Source: an uncultured Spirochaetales bacterium (GTDB lineage Bacteria; UBP6; UBA1177). From it: a DNA stretch of 10,962 nt. The position numbers were made by a program, and so were the translations under genes. The stretch is taken from assembly GCA_902780365.1 (NCBI GenBank), contig CACZFE010000079.1, positions 1 through 10,962 on the forward strand. Direction: 5' to 3'. The notes under the pieces are model-generated. The model made no database searches, had not been told where the DNA came from, and saw nothing but the letters and a program-made list of their open reading frames with translations. This document shows positions 5,674 through 10,962 of the stretch, one piece after another; the stretch's first letter is position 1; each line of letters opens with the position of its first letter.

Positions 5674-7623
5674 TTATAACGAAATTTCCGACAGAAGTGA
5701 CGAGATCTGGTTTGCGAATTTTACCGGATTTTTCGGCGTGATACCTTCGATGAGAAGTGCCTGGTCGTAGAGAACTTCCGCCATATCCTTAAGTTTCGGA
5801 GATTCAGGATCTGCGTTGTAGATCTCGGTAAGTTTCTCGAAGATCTTGTGGTCAGGGTTGATCTCAAGGATCCTCTGCGCTTTCGGAGAAGGCATGCTCG
5901 ACATTGTCGCTTCCGAAAGGACCTGCTCCATGTTGAGGCTGAGTCCCGCGCCGCTGACTAAGCAGACCGCGCTGTTTTTGAGCCTTGATGAAAGGCGGAC
6001 TTCGCTGACTTCGCTTCCCAGATATTTTTTGATGGTTTCAAGCAGGGACTTACTTTCTTCTTCTTTTTCTTTCCGTTTTTCTTCTTTCGCCTTTTTCTCT
6101 TCGTCGGTATCTAAGTTCAGATCTTCCGCAGCGATGTTTTTGAGCGGTTTTTCCTGATAGCTTACAAGCATCGTTGAAGCGAATTCATCGATTTTGTCGG
6201 TGAAGTAAAGCACTTCGTAGCCTTTTTCAGCAACTGCTTCCATCTGCGGTATCCCGGCGATGGATTCTTTGTCCTTTCCTGCCGCGTAGTATATTTCCTT
6301 CTGCCCTTCCGGCATCCTCTTGACATATTCGCCGAGAGTCGTCATTCCGTCGCATTTCGACGATTCGAAAAGAAGGAGATCCTGCAACTTTTCCTTGTGA
6401 GCGCCGAAATCGGAGTAAACGCCTGCTTTCATCGCGCGGCCGAACTCCTTCCAGAATTTGATGTATTTCTCGCGGTCGTTCTCAAGCATATATTTGAGGG
6501 AGGCAAGTATCTTTTTCTCAATATTTTTCGAGATTATTTTGAGCTGACTGCTGTGCTGGAGGATCTCACGCGAAATGTTGAGCGAAAAATCGGGGCTGTC
6601 AACGACACCTTTGACAAAACCGAGATATTCGGGGATCAGATCCTTGCATTTTTCCATGATGAAAATCTGCTTGCAGTAAAGTGCCAGACCTCTTTCAAAC
6701 TGCGAGGAATAGAAGTTGAACGGCGTTTCGGACGGGATGAAAAGGAGTGCTGTGTATTCGACCTGACCTTCGCCTTTCGTCTGGATTACGTCCATCGGCT
6801 CATCGTAGGAATGGAACGTATGTCTGTAGAATTCCTTGTATTCGTCCTCTTTGACATCCGATTTTTCCCTTTTCCAGAGCGGTTTCATCGAGTTCAGAGT
6901 CTTGTCCTCAAGAACAGTCTCCTTCTCTTTCGTGACTTTGCCGTCGGAATCCTTTTCTTCCGGAATTTCGTTTTCTACCGTCATTTTGATCGGGTAGCGG
7001 ATGAAATCGCTGTATTTCGAAACGAGCTCTTCAAGTTCGTATCTGTCGAGAAGCATCATCTCCTTGACCGCATCGTCCTTGAGATAAAGTGTGATCTCGG
7101 TCCCGCATTTTTCAACGCTGGCCTTGTCGATCGTATAGACTCCGTCGCCTTTCGATTCCCAGACAACGCCTTCCGAAGCAGGAGCGCCTGCCGCTCTCGT
7201 TCTGATCTTAACTCTGTCTGCGACCATGAAAGCGCTGTAGAAACCGACACCGAACTGACCGATGAATTCTGCCGCATTCTTTTCGCCTTCACCCTTTTCG
7301 GCAGCCATTTTTTCGAAAAATTCCTTTGAGCCGCTTTTTGCGATCGTTCCGATATTATCTATGACCTCGTCATAGTTCATGCCGATTCCGTTATCGGAAA
7401 TAGTCAGTGTTTTCAACTCTTTATCGGGAGTTATCCTGATTTCGGGTTCCCCGCATTCCTTCAAAAGATCAGGTTCTGTCAACGATTTGAATTTAAGTTT
7501 GTCTATCGCGTCACTCGCGTTTGAAATGAGTTCTCTAAGAAAAATCTCGCGGTTCGTGTAAATAGAATTGATCATCAGGTCAAGCAGTTTTTTGGTCTCG
7601 GCCTTGAAACTTTTTTCAGCCAT
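5674..7623 (-). CDS. htpG: Chaperone protein HtpG (Hsp90 family)
   Basis: A complete Hsp90 of 649 residues, an ATP-dependent cytosolic chaperone that acts as a homodimer on late-folding client proteins. The N-terminal GHKL ATPase shows FLRELISNASDAIDKL (E31, N35), DNGIGM, GQFGVGFYSAFMVAD and GTEITLYL. The middle domain shows LWKREKSD, YRHTFHSYDEPMD, LFIPSETPFNFY and the SREILQ loop, whose arginine contacts the nucleotide. A Lys/Glu-rich linker and a C-terminal dimerisation region follow, ending in SSLLSEISL. A longer start, GTG at 7630-7632, adds three residues. I prefer the ATG at 7621-7623 because family members start close to this point, although GGAG is only 3 bases upstream of it. The gene begins 21 bases after the antiporter stop and is probably the last of the operon. 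No clear terminator follows. Confidence 0.97.
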   Translation of the reverse strand: MAEKSFKAETKKLLDLMINSIYTNREIFLRELISNASDAIDKLKFKSLTEPDLLKECGEPEIRITPDKELKTLTISDNGIGMNYDEVIDNIGTIAKSGSKEFFEKMAAEKGEGEKNAAEFIGQFGVGFYSAFMVADRVKIRTRAAGAPASEGVVWESKGDGVYTIDKASVEKCGTEITLYLKDDAVKEMMLLDRYELEELVSKYSDFIRYPIKMTVENEIPEEKDSDGKVTKEKETVLEDKTLNSMKPLWKREKSDVKEDEYKEFYRHTFHSYDEPMDVIQTKGEGQVEYTALLFIPSETPFNFYSSQFERGLALYCKQIFIMEKCKDLIPEYLGFVKGVVDSPDFSLNISREILQHSSQLKIISKNIEKKILASLKYMLENDREKYIKFWKEFGRAMKAGVYSDFGAHKEKLQDLLLFESSKCDGMTTLGEYVKRMPEGQKEIYYAAGKDKESIAGIPQMEAVAEKGYEVLYFTDKIDEFASTMLVSYQEKPLKNIAAEDLNLDTDEEKKAKEEKRKEKEEESKSLLETIKKYLGSEVSEVRLSSRLKNSAVCLVSGAGLSLNMEQVLSEATMSSMPSPKAQRILEINPDHKIFEKLTEIYNADPESPKLKDMAEVLYDQALLIEGITPKNPVKFANQISSLLSEISL

Positions 7624-7644
7624 TTTCTCCACGTGACTGATTTC

Positions 7645-8646
7645 TCACAACCTTATGCGGTCAGCCTTGTGCTTCTCGATGACGGCGAAAACTTTTTTCG
7701 TAGTAAGTCCCTGAACTACGATCGTAAAATACATCGTTACGCTCGTTACTATGATCACGACATTGTAGTTTGAAGGTGTAAGAAATTCTGCTGTGCTGAG
7801 CGCTAATGCCAGCGAAAGGCCGCCTTTGAGCGCGCTCCAGGTCATAAGCGAGGTGAATTCCATCGTGTTGTAGCGGTTAGGGATCTTGTGTTTTCCTATG
7901 ATAAGAGCCGAAGTGCCGACACCGACAAAACGTGCCGCAATATTTATCAGAATTGCCCCGAAGACAAGGGCTGCGATCAGCGGATGGTGCGGCAGACTCA
8001 GCACTGCGCATCCTATCAGAATGAAGAGGATGTTGTTGAGCAGCGTATCGGCCAGATGCCAGAAATCCTCATACCAGTCCTTGGGATCCACGACCTTGCG
8101 CCACTCCTCGTATCTCGCCATGTTTTTCGAGAAATATATCCCGCATACTACGGAAGCGATAACGCCGGAACAGCCGAGAGTCTCGCAGATTATATATGCC
8201 GCAACGACATCGAGAAGGCTTATCAGGATGTGCAGCATCGGATTGTTGCTTGCACGCAGAAGCCTGAACATAAGGAAGGAAACCGCAAGTCCTATCGCCA
8301 CCGCGCCAAGAAGCTCTTTCGCCATAAGCACAGGAAAGCTCAGGTCTGAAACATCATTGACGATATTTTTGACGCACACAAAAACGGCGACACCGGTTCC
8401 GTCGTTAAAAAGCGACTCTCCCTCGATGACGGTCGATACATTTTTGGAAAGTCCCGCCTTTTTGAGAATGCTCGTCGCCGCGATCGGATCGGTAGGCGAA
8501 ACTATGCAGCCGAGCAGTATGCAGAGCCATATTGAAAAATCGAGACCGGCAATATAAGAAAAAAGATAGAATATTCCTCCGTAGACAAAGGACGAAATTA
8601 CAGTTGAGAGCAGTGCGAGCAGGCTTATAGACTTAATGTTTTTCAC
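7645..8646 (-). CDS. CPA1/NhaP-type cation/proton antiporter, main C-terminal part of a broken gene
   Basis: A polytopic inner-membrane protein that would exchange Na+ or K+ for H+. Numbered from the GTG at 8646, it has SPTDPIAATSILKKAG (D53) and GESLFNDGTG (N81-D82), the signature and ion-binding residues of CPA1 antiporters, then successive hydrophobic helices to the C-terminus. The end looks complete. The GTG overlaps the stop of the preceding frame (8643-8645), but homology to the family begins upstream of it: codons before the GTG read VNFNRF, matching the usual loop after the second helix, and that frame is closed by a TGA a few codons earlier. The N-terminal helix is in another frame (next entry) and about 36 expected residues that hold the second helix are absent. 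Probably a pseudogene unless the assembly is wrong. The trkA neighbour fits a role in cation balance. Confidence 0.85.
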   Translation of the reverse strand: MKNIKSISLLALLSTVISSFVYGGIFYLFSYIAGLDFSIWLCILLGCIVSPTDPIAATSILKKAGLSKNVSTVIEGESLFNDGTGVAVFVCVKNIVNDVSDLSFPVLMAKELLGAVAIGLAVSFLMFRLLRASNNPMLHILISLLDVVAAYIICETLGCSGVIASVVCGIYFSKNMARYEEWRKVVDPKDWYEDFWHLADTLLNNILFILIGCAVLSLPHHPLIAALVFGAILINIAARFVGVGTSALIIGKHKIPNRYNTMEFTSLMTWSALKGGLSLALALSTAEFLTPSNYNVVIIVTSVTMYFTIVVQGLTTKKVFAVIEKHKADRIRL

Positions 8647-8692
8647 GAAGCGGTTGAAGTTGACTCCGCTCCTTCAAGTATCTTCACGAAGC
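8642..8692. repeat. 10-bp direct repeat at the antiporter lesion
   Basis: TTCACGAAGC occurs at 8642-8651 and again at 8683-8692, 41 bp apart and in different frames of the antiporter. It brackets the place where the family alignment breaks, so it may be linked to the deletion or frameshift. Confidence 0.6.
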
Positions 8693-8819
8693 CTGCTATA
8701 AGAAATGAAAAAAGCACAAGGGCTATGTCGTTTGATATTTTAAGAGTTTTTTCGTTGAACACAGTGATCGCGACGATCATGAAAAGTATGAAAAGCACTC
8801 CTGACAGCATGTGTTCCAT
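8643..8819 (-). CDS. N-terminal fragment of the same antiporter
   Basis: 58 codons starting at the ATG at 8817-8819, preceded by GGAAG seven bases upstream. A TTG at 8858 opens the same frame earlier, but that stretch overlaps the trkA end and lacks hydrophobic character. The product MEHMLSGVLFILFMIV...FNEKTLKISNDIALVLF matches the first helix region and following loop of CPA1 antiporters (pattern 'INERFLKLPSTIGLML'). After GFVKILEG it runs into AESTSTAS and a TGA. The stop overlaps the GTG of the following frame by three bases. Read with that frame, this is the start of one gene disrupted by an internal deletion with frameshift, not an independent small membrane protein. Confidence 0.7.
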   Translation of the reverse strand: MEHMLSGVLFILFMIVAITVFNEKTLKISNDIALVLFSFLIAGFVKILEGAESTSTAS

Positions 8820-8838
8820 ATTACAACTTCCGCAAATA

Positions 8839-10206
8839 CTATCCGACAATATCGGCAAGGCTCAGGATCCTGTGTTCCGCCGAAACAACTATAACATGGT
8901 CGCCTGGCAGGATCTTCGAGTTTCCACCAGCGATCTCGACAGTGCCGCCGCGCATGATAACAGCGATCAGGATGCCCGGCTTCAGTTTGAAAGCCTCGTC
9001 CCTGAACAGCATCCCCTGCAGCTTGAAATCAGTTCCTACCTCGAATTCCGCAGCCTCTACCGATCCGGAATTAAGAGCATAGAGCCATTTCATCGAACCG
9101 CAAGTCTCGTCCGCTCCGTTGTCAATCAGGCGCACATCCTTGATTATATCGATAAGTGCAACATCCTGCGTCGAAAAAACATGGTTGATGCCGCTTTTTT
9201 TAAGCATCGTTTCATAATCGATATTTTTGATTACAGCAGCGATCCTGCCAGTTCCGAAAGACTTCGCGAACATCGATATTACAAGGTTTTCCTCATCACG
9301 GCTGGTTGCAGCGACACATGCGTCCGCCCCTTTCAGCTCCTTTTCCATGAGCTCCGAATCCGTTCCGTCGCCGTTGACGATATCCGCCTTCGGAAAACAC
9401 TCGAGCATCTGACGGCAGCGCCCTTCGTCATTGTCTATGACCGTGACTTTGATCCCGCGCCTGATCAGTATTCCCGTCATATAGTAACCGACATTGCTCG
9501 CACCGACTATAACGGCCTTTTTCAGTCTTCTCTCTGTAATACTCAGCTTATTCAGCGTTTTTTCCATATCCGCTTCCGCCGCGACGAAGACGATCTTGTC
9601 GCCTGTTTTGATCTCATCCTTGCCTGACGGGGTGAACACTTTTCCTCCGCGGTCAATAGCGCAGATAAGTATCTTTGCATCAAGCGCCTTTTGTACTGCG
9701 GGAAGTTTCACACCGGCGAGAACTCCGTTTTCGCATATCTCTACCGCAGAGAGATGAACGGCTCCGTTTCCGAACATCTCACGCTCGACAGTCTCGACGT
9801 AGCGCAGCATCTTGATCCCGACCTTAGCCGCCGCCTTGTCCGGGTTGATAAGGAGATCGACACCGAGTTCATTAGTCAGAAAGCCCATCTCTTTTTCGTA
9901 TTCCGGCCCACGGACAGCCGCTATCGTGCGCTTTACTCCAAGTTTTTTAGCCGCGCTGCAGCACAGAATGTTTGTTTCGTCATCCTTCGTTACCGCTACA
10001 AACACTGAAGCCGAATCGATACCGCACTTTTTGAGCAGCTCCGAACAGCACCCGTTGCCGACATAGCCGTTGCAGTCAAATGCATCGGTAATGGCGTCGA
10101 TCTTCTCCGGAGAGCGGTCAATGACCACAAGATCGTAACCCTCTTTGACTATATGGCTGGCAAGCGCAAACCCGACCTTGCTGGCTCCGACAATTATTAC
10201 TCTCAT
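8839..10206 (-). CDS. trkA: Trk potassium uptake system peripheral protein TrkA
   Basis: A cytoplasmic NAD(H)/nucleotide-sensing subunit that gates a TrkH/TrkG-type K+ transporter. The 455 residues form the usual duplicated layout: Rossmann TrkA_N (MRVIIVGASKVG, VVIDRSPEKID), RCK_C, second Rossmann (AVIVGASNVG at about 231-240, VTVIDNDEGR, NGDGTD), second RCK_C ending near ILPGDHVIVVSAEHRI. Length matches full-length TrkA. The start ATG at 10204-10206 is preceded by GAGAGGGAAG, a good ribosome binding site. In both Rossmann loops the usual GxGxxG reads GxSxxG, while the acidic residue that ends the second strand is kept in both. No trkH or trkG is in the window, so the membrane partner must be elsewhere. 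The antiporter start codon lies 20 bases after its stop, and the ankyrin gene stop lies 27 bases before its start. Confidence 0.96.
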   Translation of the reverse strand: MRVIIVGASKVGFALASHIVKEGYDLVVIDRSPEKIDAITDAFDCNGYVGNGCCSELLKKCGIDSASVFVAVTKDDETNILCCSAAKKLGVKRTIAAVRGPEYEKEMGFLTNELGVDLLINPDKAAAKVGIKMLRYVETVEREMFGNGAVHLSAVEICENGVLAGVKLPAVQKALDAKILICAIDRGGKVFTPSGKDEIKTGDKIVFVAAEADMEKTLNKLSITERRLKKAVIVGASNVGYYMTGILIRRGIKVTVIDNDEGRCRQMLECFPKADIVNGDGTDSELMEKELKGADACVAATSRDEENLVISMFAKSFGTGRIAAVIKNIDYETMLKKSGINHVFSTQDVALIDIIKDVRLIDNGADETCGSMKWLYALNSGSVEAAEFEVGTDFKLQGMLFRDEAFKLKPGILIAVIMRGGTVEIAGGNSKILPGDHVIVVSAEHRILSLADIVG

Positions 10207-10233
10207 ATCTTCCCTCTCATAGCCTGCAAAAAT

Positions 10234-10962
10234 TTACTGCCACTTCTTTTCAGCTTCGGAAAGAATTCGCATAAGTGATTGATTATTTTGAGATTTTGCA
10301 ATATCAAGCGCAGTTTTTCCGTCAACCTGTCTGAGTGTCGGATCGGCACCGAGCTCAAGAATTTTCTTCACAACGGAAAAGAGGTTCTGCTTTACGGCAT
10401 ACATCAGAGCGGAGTTGCCGAAATCGTCACATGCGTCAGGGTTGAACGGCTTAAGCATAAGATATGTCGCGAGCTCCTGCTTTCCCGATTCGATCGCAAG
10501 CATAAGAGCCGTTTTTCCGCCCTGGAATTTGTGGTTGAAATCGGCCTTCGCTCCAGACTGTAAAAGAGCGAGCGCGGCATCGAAATGCGAATTGTGCATC
10601 GCCATAACGAACAGATTTGCTTTCGGATTTTTGAAATAGTGCCCGTTCGGGTCAGCGCCGTTTTCAAGAATAAGTTTCACAACTTCGGTATACCCTTTTT
10701 CGACCGCGATAACTATTGCCGCCTTGCCGTTTTTATCTTTTGTTTTGACATCCGCTCCTTCTGAAATCAGGGTTTTGACAGCTTTCGCGTCGCCCTTCTC
10801 CACCGCGTTTATGAAATCCATCGGAAGCGTGTTCTTTTTGCTCAGGATCCTGTATGTTTCCTGCGCTCTTGCATCGATCGCGTAGTCGAGAGCAGTCTTT
10901 CCGGCCTTCGATTTTTTCTTTTCATCAAAGCCCAGTCTAAGCAGTTTGTTCATCAGTTCGGC
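10234..10962 (-). CDS. Ankyrin-repeat protein, 5' end outside the window
   Basis: 242 codons are visible, ending in TAA at 10234-10236. The product is a run of about six ankyrin repeats, recognisable by blocks such as GKTALDYA, VKTLISEGADVKTKDKNGKAA, VVKLILENGADPN, GGKTALMLAIESG, GNSALMYAV, VVKKILELGADPTLRQVDGKTALDIA. Ankyrin repeats serve protein-protein binding; the partner cannot be told. An ATG at 10951-10953 would give 239 residues, but the codons before it (AEL) continue the repeat pattern, so the real start is probably beyond the window edge and any signal peptide would be there. It is the first visible gene of the trkA-antiporter-htpG series. Confidence 0.9.
   Translation of the reverse strand, partial: AELMNKLLRLGFDEKKKSKAGKTALDYAIDARAQETYRILSKKNTLPMDFINAVEKGDAKAVKTLISEGADVKTKDKNGKAAIVIAVEKGYTEVVKLILENGADPNGHYFKNPKANLFVMAMHNSHFDAALALLQSGAKADFNHKFQGGKTALMLAIESGKQELATYLMLKPFNPDACDDFGNSALMYAVKQNLFSVVKKILELGADPTLRQVDGKTALDIAKSQNNQSLMRILSEAEKKWQ

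Noticed and set aside
6397..7329. Long open frame of 310 codons on the + strand
   Set aside because: It lies wholly antisense to htpG, which has unmistakable Hsp90 motifs. The product is rich in F, R and V without family features.
7886..8557. Two overlapping + strand frames of 153-223 codons
   Set aside because: Both are shadows of the antiporter gene, with composition typical of antisense reading.
8725..9627. Open frame of 300 codons on the + strand
   Set aside because: It is antisense to trkA and the antiporter start, with no ribosome binding site and no recognisable domain.

Overview
The window joins two different kinds of chromosome. The left half (about 1-5612) is A-rich, has its genes on the + strand and looks like an accessory region. 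The right half (5674-10962) holds housekeeping genes, all on the - strand. The two halves converge at 5613-5673. Strong Shine-Dalgarno sequences, a bacterial HtpG, a TrkA protein and the gene organisation point to a bacterium with moderate GC content. I cannot name the phylum from sequence alone. A gut or rumen anaerobe, for example in the PVC/Lentisphaerota or Spirochaete range, is a guess.

Left half. At 1-390 there is the C-terminal end of an unrecognised protein on the - strand. Near 385-395 it abuts, head to head, a HerA/FtsK-like ATPase gene on the + strand that has lost its 5' end. The ATPase stop overlaps the start of the next gene (TAATG), which has a very strong ribosome binding site. 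That gene encodes a 587-residue protein with a helical N-terminus, a central segment that resembles a PD-(D/E)xK nuclease core (E222, D259, Q275-x-K277) and a hydrophobic C-terminus carrying an extended glycine zipper. The pair looks like a conflict or defence-type cassette, ATPase plus membrane or nuclease effector, and is the most interesting content of the window. A spacer of about 310 bp with two hairpin repeats of REP/MITE type separates it from a 476-residue AlbA_2 (Schlafen-like) plus HATPase_c_4 plus winged-helix regulator. The linker of this regulator is a four-copy 12-bp tandem repeat.

Right half. In order of transcription (right to left): an ankyrin-repeat protein cut by the window edge, trkA (K+ uptake regulator with two Rossmann/RCK halves), a CPA1/NhaP-type cation/proton antiporter, and htpG (Hsp90). 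The spacing is tight enough for one operon. The antiporter is broken: its N-terminal helix and the rest lie in different frames, and the segment expected to hold the second transmembrane helix is missing. Either it is a pseudogene or the assembly lacks about 100 bp.

How the genes work together. trkA and the antiporter both concern K+/Na+/H+ balance. htpG is a chaperone that follows them closely. The ATPase and its partner are almost certainly co-translated and should act together, but the 5' truncation suggests that this copy may be decaying.
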